The notes: generated from the sequence alone by a model not told the origin. A stretch of 64,000 nt of DNA from Confluentibacter sediminis (GCF_003258355.1 NZ_QKPO01000001.1:124001-188000), one strand, 5' to 3'; positions 46,229 through 54,156 are shown, counted from the stretch's first letter. Numbers and translations: made by a program.

Positions 46229-46687
46229 TTAATTTTTTTCCGTTTTTATTGATTCCAATATTTTTTTCATTTGAGAGTCTAATTCGTTCATCACAATTTC
46301 TTTATTCAGTTCTGTTGCGTAATCAGATTTTATTCGGCAAAATATTCTATTATTTTCTTTGTAGAAATCAAATTCTAAATGTTCATTTTTCGGGTCGGTT
46401 TTGTAAAGGACTAATTCCGTATAAACCAGATTTTCAGAGTAATTAATGACCAAAGTATAAATTCCCTTTTCTTTCGGAAAGTTATTTTTCACGATTTTAT
46501 TTTCTCGGAACAAGTCGTAAAGAATAATATTCCAACCAAATCCTTCGACCAGCTTTATTGTCAGTTTTTCCGTTTCTATATTTAGGTCAGTCGTAATATT
46601 TATCATTCCGCTTTTAAATTCCATTTTTGTTTGAGAGTTCAAATTAAAGGTCAAAAATAGAGTTAGAATTATTGTATTTAAGTTCAT
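46229..46687 (-). CDS. Small secreted protein, unknown function
   Basis: A 152-residue protein with a signal peptide (NTIILTLFLTFNLNSQT) and a short mature part predicted to be mostly beta strand (YTLVINYSENLVYTELVLY). No family recognised. It stands alone between a repeat A fragment (downstream) and repeat A copy 2 (upstream). Confidence 0.68.
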   Translation of the reverse strand: MNLNTIILTLFLTFNLNSQTKMEFKSGMINITTDLNIETEKLTIKLVEGFGWNIILYDLFRENKIVKNNFPKEKGIYTLVINYSENLVYTELVLYKTDPKNEHLEFDFYKENNRIFCRIKSDYATELNKEIVMNELDSQMKKILESIKTEKN

Positions 46688-46696
46688 TTCTCGGCT

Positions 46697-46912
46697 TGCA
46701 CGCTAACTTATTTATATACACAACTTTCTTCAGCATATCCAACCAAATTGACAAGATATGCTCAAGTTTTACCATGTCTTCTTCCGCTTATTTTTTTGTT
46801 TATTTTTCAAATGCTTACAACACCAACCATATTAACCTTTCTTACAATCAATCAAAACCACAAGCCAGCAACTACCATTGGTTTAGCTAAAAATAGCAAT
46901 TTTTTATATACG
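46697..46912 (-). repeat. Repeat A, copy 2
   Basis: 216 bp, nearly identical to 42576-42791. Copies flank different genes on both sides, so only the repeat is shared, not the neighbouring coding sequence. Confidence 0.92.
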
Positions 46913-46930
46913 GCTTGGGCGTTCGTTTTT

Positions 46931-47443
46931 TTATTCGGTTAATATAAATTTCCGTCCAATTATTTCACACTTTTTGGTCACATTCCAAAATCCAAAACCA
47001 GGTTCTCCAGTTGGTATTTTCCAGAAAATTATTTCTCCATTTCGTTTTCTCAATCCAAATTCGGCAATGTATCCGTTTGTTTTAATTCCTATGTTTTTTT
47101 TACTTTTTTCAGTTTCAGCTCCGATTAATTTAAATCCATTATGCCTTTCGAAATCTGAATAATCAATAAAATCTGGTATTGACCTGTTAATTCTTGCAAA
47201 TTTTTTAGTTGTATTGATTATGAATTCCGATGCAGAGATTTTTAAAATTAAAACTGGAATTTCGTTTTTGGCTAAATTCAGTTGTTTTATTATTTCATTT
47301 TGCTTTTGTGAATCCAATAAGTCAAAAAGAGTAAAAATTTCATTTCCATTAAAGTCCGATTTGGTTTTCCCGTAATATTTAAAGAACCAAAACTCAATTC
47401 GGTTTTTTATTTCTTCAATTTTTATATGGTACTTATTATCCAT
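46931..47443 (-). CDS. Soluble protein of unknown function
   Basis: A protein of about 170 residues starting MDNKYHIKIEEIKNRIEFW; the frame extends 19 codons upstream but that part overlaps the end of the preceding gene out of frame. The C-terminal half has FKLIGAETEKSKKNIGIK and GEPGFGFWNV. No signal peptide or known motif. It overlaps the small membrane-protein gene by 8 bases, so the two form a two-gene unit. Confidence 0.65.
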   Translation of the reverse strand: MDNKYHIKIEEIKNRIEFWFFKYYGKTKSDFNGNEIFTLFDLLDSQKQNEIIKQLNLAKNEIPVLILKISASEFIINTTKKFARINRSIPDFIDYSDFERHNGFKLIGAETEKSKKNIGIKTNGYIAEFGLRKRNGEIIFWKIPTGEPGFGFWNVTKKCEIIGRKFILTE

Positions 47444-47708
47444 TTTGACTTTTGTGTTTCTTGTACAAATTCCATATCCCAAAAGATAATATTCTAGCAA
47501 TTATAAAATCTAGAAGTAAGTATCCGAAGTATGTTTCCGTTGGGTTTTCTGGGCATTCAAAACACATTCCACTCCATTTGATATGAAAAGTAAAAGGAAA
47601 ACCATAAGTGTCATTTCCATCAAATGGTGTTTGAATTTTCATTGCCAATAATGTTATAATAATGAATATTATAATTGTCAGAATTGATATTTGAATCCAG
47701 TTTTTCAT
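47436..47708 (-). CDS. Small membrane protein, unknown function
   Basis: A 90-residue protein with two predicted membrane helices (IQISILTIIIFIIITLLAM; YFGYLLLDFIIARILSFGI) separated by a loop with two Cys (GMCFECPENP). It is translationally coupled to the next gene. An inverted repeat and repeat B copy 3 lie directly upstream. Confidence 0.65.
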   Translation of the reverse strand: MKNWIQISILTIIIFIIITLLAMKIQTPFDGNDTYGFPFTFHIKWSGMCFECPENPTETYFGYLLLDFIIARILSFGIWNLYKKHKSQNG

Positions 47709-47727
47709 AAATGACGCACAACGTAGG

Positions 47728-47751
47728 TATATAGTTACCAGTAACTATATA
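47728..47751 (-). repeat. 11-bp perfect inverted repeat upstream of the gene at 47708
   Basis: TATATAGTTAC-CA-GTAACTATATA, 19 bases upstream of the start codon. The related copy at 43416 lies at nearly the same distance from its gene. Confidence 0.8.
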
Positions 47752-47763
47752 TTTTCTATATAG

Positions 47764-47820
47764 CTATCCAAAAATAACTAAAATACTTACAAAAATACGT
47801 TTTATCACATTATTTTATTA
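47764..47820 (-). repeat. Repeat B, partial copy 3
   Basis: Only the gene-proximal 57 bases of repeat B are present, including two minus-strand TATTTTTG boxes (47769-47776 and 47790-47797). The sequence beyond ATTATTTTATTA diverges from copies 1 and 2. Confidence 0.82.
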
Positions 47821-47917
47821 CGTACTTGATTGGGATAACACATCACATGTTAAAAAACATAAAACGGCTTTGTGTTAGTTATTGTAATATGGTCAAATCC
47901 ACTTTTTTTAGGGAGTA

Positions 47918-47980
47918 AGTCCATAACAAGTCCATAACAGGTCTATAACAAGTCCATATTCAATATGGACTTGTTATGGA
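47918..47980. repeat. Iteron-like 11-bp direct repeats with an inverted copy
   Basis: AGTCCATAACA occurs at 47918-47928 and 47929-47939, then as GGTCTATAACA at 47940-47950 and partially at 47951-47960, followed by an inverted copy to 47980. The last part forms a hairpin with arms 47942-47960 and 47962-47980 (18 of 19 pairs). Confidence 0.85.
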
Positions 47981-48261
47981 TTTATTATGCATTTTTTATT
48001 GATTTTCATCGAGCAGCATTCGGCAGAAATCCTAAAAATAGAGGGATGCGATGGGTAGGGTAACCTGTTTTTTTAAAGGACGCTATGGAGCACTTGTATG
48101 AATATCCAATACCCTGTAAAGCATAGGTAAAACACCCAGGCTTGTGGAATAGGGGTAGGTTAGCACTTTAAAGGTGCAGAAACGGATGGAGATAGGTTAT
48201 AGGAAGGTTGCCAAAGACAGTCCAAAAAACTGACTGTCAAAAAAAATACCTTATGATACGG
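47981..48261. other. Unassigned intergenic stretch
   Basis: No open frame longer than about 15 codons is seen in a plausible context, and the text is richer in G than its surroundings. A short stem GACAGTC/GACTGTC lies at 48216-48238. The whole gap 47709-48261 holds the inverted repeat, repeat B copy 3, the direct repeats and this part. It may be an RNA or a decayed remnant; I cannot assign it. Confidence 0.4.
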
Positions 48262-49236
48262 CTAAACCGCCATTTTATTATACTTATTGCGATATTCAAT
48301 AGGCGTCAGTCCTGTGATTTTTTTAAACACCGTTCGGAATGCTTTGGTGTCGGTATAGCCAACATCAAACATCACTTCGTTCATGTTTTTTCGGCTATTC
48401 TCAAAACTTCTTTTGGCGGCTTCTACTTTTATTCTTTGGATATATTCCAGAACCGTGTTATTGGTGGCTAGCTTAAACCGTCTTTCAAAACTCCGTCTCC
48501 CTACCGAAACCAAGTCCGTTAAATCATCAATGCTTATTTTGTCTTGAAAGTGCTGTTCAATATATTCCTGTGCTTTTAAAACGGCAGCGTCCGTATGGTT
48601 TTTTTGTCCGTTAAACATGGCAAAAGTAGCTTGGCTCTCTCTATCAATATCTATGGCAAAATACTTGGAAGCCAGGATGGCGGTTTCTCTATCGGTATAT
48701 TTTTCCACCAGGTATAACAATAAATTCCAATAGGAGTTGGCACCCCCGCTGGAGTAAATGCCATGCTCTTCGGTGATGATATTGCCTTCTACCACTTCAA
48801 CATCTGGAAAAAGTTCTCTAAACTCATTTTGAAATCCCCAGTGGGTGGAACATTTTTTACCATGGAGTAACCCGGTAGAGGCCAATAGAAAAGCTCCAAC
48901 ACATAAGGACGCTACTTCGGCACCATTTTTATATTGTTCTTTTATCCAGGGTAATGCTTTTTTATTAGATGCAATGGCTGTTTTCATATCGCCAAACAGG
49001 GCCGGGATGATGACCAAATCTGTTTTTTTAACATCTTTTAAAAGCTGTGATGTGTTTATGGAAAACGAGCCGTCATTAATTTTTACCTGTTTTTTCAACC
49101 CCACTAATTCCACATGAAACAGCGGCTTTTTGCCTGCTACTGCCATAAATTGATTCACGGCAGATAGTAAATATTGTGGGTCGGCAATGGCCTGCATCAC
49201 CGAGTTTTCAGGAACAAGAATACTTACGTTCATCAT
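48262..49236 (-). CDS. AraC-family regulator with DJ-1/PfpI domain (GlxA type)
   Basis: A transcription regulator of the GlxA family. The N-terminal DJ-1/PfpI-like domain (residues about 1-185) has LVIIPALFGD and the cysteine-containing elbow ASLCVGAFLLASTGLL; the C-terminal AraC domain (residues about 215-324) has DLVSVGRRSFERRFKLATNN and VMFDVGYTDTKAFRTVFKK. It is divergent from the SRPBCC/VOC cluster, 139 bases away, and is the likely regulator of that cluster. The effector is unknown. Confidence 0.93.
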   Translation of the reverse strand: MMNVSILVPENSVMQAIADPQYLLSAVNQFMAVAGKKPLFHVELVGLKKQVKINDGSFSINTSQLLKDVKKTDLVIIPALFGDMKTAIASNKKALPWIKEQYKNGAEVASLCVGAFLLASTGLLHGKKCSTHWGFQNEFRELFPDVEVVEGNIITEEHGIYSSGGANSYWNLLLYLVEKYTDRETAILASKYFAIDIDRESQATFAMFNGQKNHTDAAVLKAQEYIEQHFQDKISIDDLTDLVSVGRRSFERRFKLATNNTVLEYIQRIKVEAAKRSFENSRKNMNEVMFDVGYTDTKAFRTVFKKITGLTPIEYRNKYNKMAV

Positions 49237-49375
49237 AATGATTGGTCATTAATACCATAAATGTAAATAAAATAGTTGTCGTAAATCACCCTTTTGTTGT
49301 CATTTTTACACATGTAACATATCGAGATGTCTTTGCATCTTTGTAATATCAACTACCATTTAAAAAAATAAACAC

Positions 49376-49825
49376 ATGAAAACCAATAGCGTCAAGCTGC
49401 ATAGGGTATTAGCAGCCCCCGTAGAAAAAGTATTTAAAGCCTTTACAGATGCCGATGCCATGGCGTCATGGATACCACCTTACGGTTTCGTCTGTAAAGT
49501 GCATCATATGGATGTGAACATTGGAGGGACATTCAAAATGTCTTTTACAAATTTCTCAACAGGGCATGGTCATTCCTTTGGAGGGGAGTATTTAGACATC
49601 GTACCTAATGAATTAATTAAGTACAGCGACGTATTTGATGATCCTAATTTGCCAGGACACATGATCACGACGGTTCAAATGAAAACGGTGATGTGTGGTA
49701 CTGAAATCAATATTGAGCAAGCAGGCATTCCGGAAGCCATTCCAGCAGAGATGTGCTATTTAGGTTGGCAAGAGTCATTAGATAAATTAAAAAGACTTGT
49801 GGAGCCCAACATTCCAGATGCTTAA
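49376..49825 (+). CDS. SRPBCC family protein (AHSA1-like)
   Basis: A 149-residue helix-grip protein of the AHSA1 group. It opens with the typical LHRVLAAPVEKVFKAFTDAD and WIPPYG, and the end has LGWQESLDKLKRLVE. Such proteins bind hydrophobic ligands; a specific reaction cannot be named. First gene of the cluster divergent from the AraC-type regulator; a second SRPBCC gene lies at 55330. Confidence 0.9.
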   Translation: MKTNSVKLHRVLAAPVEKVFKAFTDADAMASWIPPYGFVCKVHHMDVNIGGTFKMSFTNFSTGHGHSFGGEYLDIVPNELIKYSDVFDDPNLPGHMITTVQMKTVMCGTEINIEQAGIPEAIPAEMCYLGWQESLDKLKRLVEPNIPDA

Positions 49826-49874
49826 AACAACATCTGTTTTATAAATAAGAATCAAGAATTAAAAACATCATCAC

Positions 49875-50318
49875 ATGAGTTCAGTAGCCATATATTTAAA
49901 TTTTCAAGGCAACACAGAAACCGCCTTTAATTTCTATAAATCTGTGTTTGGAACAGCGTTCTCTGCACCTATTATGCGTATGGGGAATTTGCCTCCAGAC
50001 CCTAATGGTCCTAAATTATCTGAATCTGATAAGAATGCCGTCATGCATGTAGCCTTACCTATCATTGGAGGTACGGAATTAATGGGAACGGATATGTTGG
50101 AATCTATGGGACAAAAACTCATTGTTGGAAATAACACCACCATCAGTCTGCAATTAGATTCTAAAGAAGAAGCGGATAGGTTATATAAAGCCCTGTCTGA
50201 AGGTGGAAGCGATAAAGCCCCTCCGCATGATGAGTTTTGGGGCTATTGGGGCTGTTGTTTAGATCCATTTGGCATCCGTTGGATGTTTAATGTTATGAAT
50301 GATAGCTACAGTAAGTAA
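49875..50318 (+). CDS. VOC family protein (PhnB-like)
   Basis: A 147-residue protein of the vicinal oxygen chelate superfamily, PhnB/DUF1428-like branch. Pattern: IYLNFQGNTETAFNFYKSVF at the N-terminus, MHVALPIIGGTELMG in the middle and the C-terminal WGCCLDPFGIRWMFN. PhnB-type proteins often lack complete metal sites, and the function is usually unknown. Its stop overlaps the ATG of the next gene by one base. Confidence 0.9.
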   Translation: MSSVAIYLNFQGNTETAFNFYKSVFGTAFSAPIMRMGNLPPDPNGPKLSESDKNAVMHVALPIIGGTELMGTDMLESMGQKLIVGNNTTISLQLDSKEEADRLYKALSEGGSDKAPPHDEFWGYWGCCLDPFGIRWMFNVMNDSYSK

Positions 50319-50740
50319 TGAAAAATGCCATTTATCCGTGTTTGTGGTTTGACGGACAAGCCAAAGCCGCCGCCGAGTTTTATTGCTCCATATTTAGCAA
50401 TTCAAGAATTACAGATGAAAACCCTCTGGTTGTAAAATGGGAATTGAATGGACAACCCTTTATGGGCTTAAATGGTGGCCCCATGTATACATTTTCACCA
50501 GCAAATTCATATGTTATTGCATGTGACACCCAAGAAGACATAGACTATTATTGGCTCAAATTGGGCGAAGGTGGCGTCCATAACCCATGCGGTTGGCTGG
50601 ATGACAAGTTCGGGGTGTCTTGGCAGGTAGTGCCTAACATATTAAGTACCCTCATGGCAGACCCCGAAAAAAGACCAAGAGTCGTTAAAGCATTTATGCA
50701 AATGAAAAAATTTGACATTGAAAAGCTAATAAATGCTTAA
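50318..50740 (+). CDS. VOC family protein (3-demethylubiquinone methyltransferase-like fold)
   Basis: A 140-residue VOC protein of the group often misannotated as 3-demethylubiquinone-9 methyltransferase. Features: CLWFDGQAKAAAEFYCSIF, MGLNGGPMYTFSPANSYVI, and WLDDKFGVSWQVVPNIL; the final helix carries the QMKKFDIEKL tail typical of this group. It is coupled to the preceding VOC gene. Confidence 0.9.
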   Translation: MKNAIYPCLWFDGQAKAAAEFYCSIFSNSRITDENPLVVKWELNGQPFMGLNGGPMYTFSPANSYVIACDTQEDIDYYWLKLGEGGVHNPCGWLDDKFGVSWQVVPNILSTLMADPEKRPRVVKAFMQMKKFDIEKLINA

Positions 50741-50746
50741 TGTAAA

Positions 50747-51022
50747 ATGACTAGGAAGAAAGCTTTAAGAATTTGTAAAAATGGCCATTCTTTTTACAAG
50801 AGCAGTGACTGCACTGTGTGCCCTATTTGTGAAGCTGAAAACCAATTTGAAAACGATTTGAGGTCGTCACTTTCAGCACCAGCAAGAAGGGCATTAAAAA
50901 AAGAAGGAATTGATACCCTAAAAAAGCTCTCCAGCTATAGTGAAAAAGTATTATTACCGTTGCATGGTCTGGGAAAGTCTTCTGTTCCTAAACTAAAAGC
51001 ATTGTTAAAAGCGGTTGATTGA
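50747..51022 (+). CDS. RpoA C-terminal-like helix-hairpin-helix protein with Cys cluster
   Basis: A 91-residue protein. Residues about 9-29 hold four Cys and a His (RICKNGHSFYKSSDC, VCPIC), which could form a zinc knuckle. The rest resembles the RNA polymerase alpha C-terminal domain (RALKKEGIDTLKKLSSYSE, LHGLGKSSVPKLKALLK). Proteins of this form occur in Bacteroidota, but their role is unknown. It starts 6 bases after the second VOC gene. Confidence 0.82.
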   Translation: MTRKKALRICKNGHSFYKSSDCTVCPICEAENQFENDLRSSLSAPARRALKKEGIDTLKKLSSYSEKVLLPLHGLGKSSVPKLKALLKAVD

Positions 51023-51046
51023 ACGTTTAAAGAAGACAACTAACAG

Positions 51047-51463
51047 ATGAAAATAAATTCATACCTTTCCTTTAATGGAAATTGTAGGGAAGCCATGATG
51101 TTTTATCAGGATTGTTTAGGTGGCGACCTTGTTTTTCAAACCATAGGGGAGTCGCCTCTTTCTAAAAACATGCCAAAGCGCATGAAAGCCTGTATATTAC
51201 ATGCTACTCTTACAAAAGATGCTTTGGTACTGCAAGGCTCAGACATGGTGCCTCAAATGGGGCTTGTAAAAGGAAATGCCGTGTCCCTGTCTTTAAATTG
51301 TAGCAGTGAGGCAGAACTAAAAATGGTTTACGAAAAACTTTCAGCAGAAGGTAAAGCGGACCATCCGCTAGAAGACACGTTTTGGGGTGCCTTATTTGGT
51401 GACCTAACCGACAAGTATGGGCATCATTGGATCCTTAATTTTAACAAAAACTCTAATCATTAA
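51047..51463 (+). CDS. VOC family protein (PhnB-like)
   Basis: A 138-residue PhnB-like VOC protein: YLSFNGNCREAMMFYQDCLG, ILHATLTKDALVLQGSDM and the C-terminal FGDLTDKYGHHWILNF. It is the third of four VOC genes in the cluster and lies 24 bases after the RpoA-CTD-like gene. Metal ligands cannot be assigned with confidence. Confidence 0.9.
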   Translation: MKINSYLSFNGNCREAMMFYQDCLGGDLVFQTIGESPLSKNMPKRMKACILHATLTKDALVLQGSDMVPQMGLVKGNAVSLSLNCSSEAELKMVYEKLSAEGKADHPLEDTFWGALFGDLTDKYGHHWILNFNKNSNH

Positions 51464-51475
51464 TATCTAACTACA

Positions 51476-51847
51476 ATGAAAAAAAACAGAATTATTTTTT
51501 GGACGGCGACCATCCTCATCGCCTTATTTGAAGGCGTGATGCCTGCATTGACCTCACAAACTGAATTAGCTAAAGAAGGCATACGCCATTTGGGGTATCC
51601 AGAGTATTTTGGAAACGCTTTGGTTGTTTTTAAAGTGTTGGGCGTATTGGCCCTGGTGATTCCTCAAATCCCTAAACGCGTTAAGGAATGGGCCTATGCC
51701 GGTTTTGCCTTCGACTTTATTTTTGCAACCATCAGTCATGCGGCTGTAGATGGCTTTGACTTTCAAGCCTTCTTTCCATTAATTGTTTTGGCTATTTTAA
51801 TGGTGTCTTATGTCTATTACCATAAACTAAACGCTTCGAAAATTTAA
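51476..51847 (+). CDS. DoxX-like membrane protein
   Basis: A 123-residue membrane protein with four predicted helices: IIFWTATILIALFEGVMP, YFGNALVVFKVLGVLALVI, WAYAGFAFDFIFATISHA and FPLIVLAILMVSYVYY. It fits the DoxX-like family and commonly stands next to VOC genes of this kind. A second DoxX gene lies at 6767; the two do not look close. Confidence 0.88.
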   Translation: MKKNRIIFWTATILIALFEGVMPALTSQTELAKEGIRHLGYPEYFGNALVVFKVLGVLALVIPQIPKRVKEWAYAGFAFDFIFATISHAAVDGFDFQAFFPLIVLAILMVSYVYYHKLNASKI

Positions 51848-51874
51848 ACATCAAACAACTTAAAAATAAAAGAT

Positions 51875-52312
51875 ATGGCACTTATTAATCCTTACATCAA
51901 TTTTAACGGAAATGCCGAAGAAGCATTTCATTTTTACAAATCGGTATTTGGCGGCGAGTTCGCCATGGTAATGCGTTTTAAAGATATGCCAAACGCTGGT
52001 TTTCAGGTGTCTGAAAAAGAAGCCGATAAGATCATGCACATTGCTCTGCCTATTGGCAACAACGTATTAATGGCGAATGATGTTCCCGAAATAATGGGAC
52101 GTGTCAATGAAAACGAAAACAGGTCTAAGATCGCTGTCAGTGCCGAAAGCCGTGAAGAAGCCGATAGCATATTTAAAGGGCTTTCTGCTGGAGGCACAGT
52201 AGAAATGCCTATTGGCGACAGCCCTTGGGGTTCCTATTTCGGCATGTTTAGAGATAAATATGGTATTGAATGGACGGTGGATTATGACCCTAAGTATAAA
52301 GGGAAGGTGTGA
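51875..52312 (+). CDS. VOC family protein (PhnB-like)
   Basis: A 145-residue VOC protein: PYINFNGNAEEAFHFYKSVF, IMHIALPIGNNVLMANDV, and the end WGSYFGMFRDKYGIEWTVDY. Fourth VOC member of the cluster. A probable terminator at 52381 closes this part before the restriction-modification genes. Confidence 0.91.
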   Translation: MALINPYINFNGNAEEAFHFYKSVFGGEFAMVMRFKDMPNAGFQVSEKEADKIMHIALPIGNNVLMANDVPEIMGRVNENENRSKIAVSAESREEADSIFKGLSAGGTVEMPIGDSPWGSYFGMFRDKYGIEWTVDYDPKYKGKV

Positions 52313-52380
52313 TATAAAAGTATGGACTGATAATAGAGCAGTGTTTTATTTTCTGTAGGACTCTGCTTTTACCAGATTTA

Positions 52381-52412
52381 AAAAATCCTGAGTTTGCGGC
52401 TTGGGATTTTTT
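52381..52412 (+). terminator. Probable terminator after the VOC cluster
   Basis: Stem AAAATCCTGAG against CTTGGGATTTT with two G-T pairs, then a T run. Confidence 0.65.
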
Positions 52413-52544
52413 GTTTGTCATTGCTGTTTAATGTGTTGGTTTTAGCGTTTTCGGTTTTTGTTGATGCAGAAATCTATTGCTATAAAAACCAAATAACCTA
52501 AATTTCCCCAACGCTATATTCTTAATAATCCGAATAAATTTCTT

Positions 52545-52552
52545 TATATTTG
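52545..52552 (+). promoter_or_regulatory. -7 promoter box for the restriction-modification genes
   Basis: TATATTTG, a perfect TAnnTTTG box, 28 bases before the ATG of the HTH gene. It overlaps the left arm of the inverted repeat at 52550. Confidence 0.6.
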
Positions 52553-52565
52553 ACAAAATTGTCAA
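52550..52565 (+). promoter_or_regulatory. Putative operator of the HTH regulator
   Basis: Inverted repeat TTGACAA-AA-TTGTCAA, placed across the end of the -7 box and the predicted transcription start. A bound dimer of the downstream XRE protein would be expected to control its own operon. Confidence 0.55.
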
Positions 52566-52580
52566 GGTAAAATATTCAAG

Positions 52581-52919
52581 ATGATGAAAGAAACATTTGG
52601 AGAGTATATTCATAAACTAAGGACAGAAGCGTCACTGACTCTAACAAAACTTGCAGCAGCTCTAGACATAGATCAATCAACCTTGTCTAAAATTGAAAAC
52701 GGAAAGAGAAATATTCAAGAGGAGATTCTTCCTAAATTAGCTGAGATTTTCAATTTAGATATTGACCAGTTGGAAAAAGAATATTTCAGTGAAAAAATCG
52801 CTGAAATGATTTATCCAAAGGAAAACTTAAGTGAATTTCTAAAGCTTGCTGAACAAAAGGCAGAGTATAAAAAACTGACAAATTTGAAACAAGAAAAAAT
52901 AGATTTTAAAAATGCTTAA
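52581..52919 (+). CDS. XRE-family HTH regulator (RM controller type)
   Basis: A 112-residue protein with an N-terminal XRE helix-turn-helix (FGEYIHKLRTEASLTLTKLA, then ALDIDQSTLSKIENGKRNI), followed by a hydrophilic helical tail. Restriction-modification systems often carry such a controller. Two ATG codons stand in a row; the start is within one codon of 52581. It overlaps the methyltransferase by 8 bases. Confidence 0.88.
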   Translation: MMKETFGEYIHKLRTEASLTLTKLAAALDIDQSTLSKIENGKRNIQEEILPKLAEIFNLDIDQLEKEYFSEKIAEMIYPKENLSEFLKLAEQKAEYKKLTNLKQEKIDFKNA

Positions 52920-54156
52920 ATATTCAAAAATTCGCAAGGTCTTAGATATTGAAAATATGAATGGTAATGCTGAGGATTTAGCCTTTTTTACTCATTATCT
53001 TCACAATCACACTAATGGTGTTTCTAAATCATTTAAGAAAAGAGCAGTTGAATATTATAATCAACAAAATAACAACTTAAGTATTGCTTCTGAACCAGAG
53101 TTGCAAGCAATGCTTCCTATTAATTGGGATATTCCATTTCCAAGCCCTAAAAATCCAGAGTTTACTTTTATTGATCTCTTTGCAGGAATTGGCGGATTTA
53201 GAATTCCTATGCAAGAAATTGGAGGGAAATGTGTGTTTTCATCTGAGTTTAACTATCACGCTCAGAGAGCCTACGAATTGAATTTTGGAGAAGTTCCATT
53301 TGGAGATATAACTAAACTGGACTTAAACGTTGTGCCAAAACATAATATATTATGCGCAGGTTTTCCTTGTCAACCTTTTAGTATTTCAGGTAAAATGAAA
53401 GGATTTGAAGATACAAGAGGAACTTTGATTTATCACGTTTTTAAGATTATAGAAAAAAGAGAACCAGAGGTAGTGCTATTAGAGAACGTAAAACATCTTT
53501 TGTACCACGATAAAAAAAGAACTCTAACCACAATCATTCAACATTTAGAAGAATTAGGATACAAAGTTTCAAAAAAGGTATTAAATGCATCGGATTTTGG
53601 TGTTCCTCAAAACAGAGAACGCATAATAATAGTAGGGCATAAAAATAAAAAGTTCGATTTCTCTAAATTGAAAATAAAGCCTAAACCTGTTTTAAAAACC
53701 TTCTTAGATAAAGAAAATGACTTTGAATTTTTAGAGGAACCATATACTATTCTTGAGGATATGAAAACTCAGGATTCAGGTTTAATATTTGCAGGTTATA
53801 GAAATAAAACGATACGGAAAGCAGGTGTTCGACCAAATACAGAGCATTTGTCCCGTGTTCATAAGCAACCAAATAGAATATACTCTACAGATGGTGTTCA
53901 TCCAGCATTACCATCTCAAGAATCATCGGGAAGATTTTGGATATATCACGAAAATGAAGTTAGAAAACTCACTATTCAAGAATGTTATAAAATTATGGGT
54001 TTTCCTAAAAAATTTAAACTGATAAACAATAAGTCAGAATTGTATAGACAAGTAGGTAATTCAGTTGCTGTTCCAATGATTAAGGAAGTAGCTACCCAAA
54101 TAAAAAAACAATTAATTACATCAATCAAAATAAAAGATGCCGAATACATTTCTTAA
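52912..54156 (+). CDS. DNA (cytosine-5) methyltransferase
   Basis: Type II m5C methyltransferase, 414 residues. Conserved motifs: I FIDLFAGIGGFRIP (about residues 84-97), IV with the catalytic Cys in GFPCQPFS (about 150), VI LLENVKHL, VIII QNRERIIIVG and X YRQVGNSVAVPMI. An N-terminal region of about 75 residues before motif I is longer than in minimal enzymes. The target-recognition region lies between motifs VIII and IX (about residues 240-340); the DNA target cannot be read from it. It overlaps the nuclease gene by 20 bases. Confidence 0.94.
   Translation: MLKYSKIRKVLDIENMNGNAEDLAFFTHYLHNHTNGVSKSFKKRAVEYYNQQNNNLSIASEPELQAMLPINWDIPFPSPKNPEFTFIDLFAGIGGFRIPMQEIGGKCVFSSEFNYHAQRAYELNFGEVPFGDITKLDLNVVPKHNILCAGFPCQPFSISGKMKGFEDTRGTLIYHVFKIIEKREPEVVLLENVKHLLYHDKKRTLTTIIQHLEELGYKVSKKVLNASDFGVPQNRERIIIVGHKNKKFDFSKLKIKPKPVLKTFLDKENDFEFLEEPYTILEDMKTQDSGLIFAGYRNKTIRKAGVRPNTEHLSRVHKQPNRIYSTDGVHPALPSQESSGRFWIYHENEVRKLTIQECYKIMGFPKKFKLINNKSELYRQVGNSVAVPMIKEVATQIKKQLITSIKIKDAEYIS

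Noticed and set aside
41367-47820. Classical integron with attC sites
   Set aside because: The standard attC core pattern could not be matched and no integrase gene is present in the window; only the array layout is similar.
48216-48238. Terminator for the AraC-family gene
   Set aside because: The stem lies 24 bases beyond the stop but the run of eight T on the minus strand precedes the stem instead of following it.
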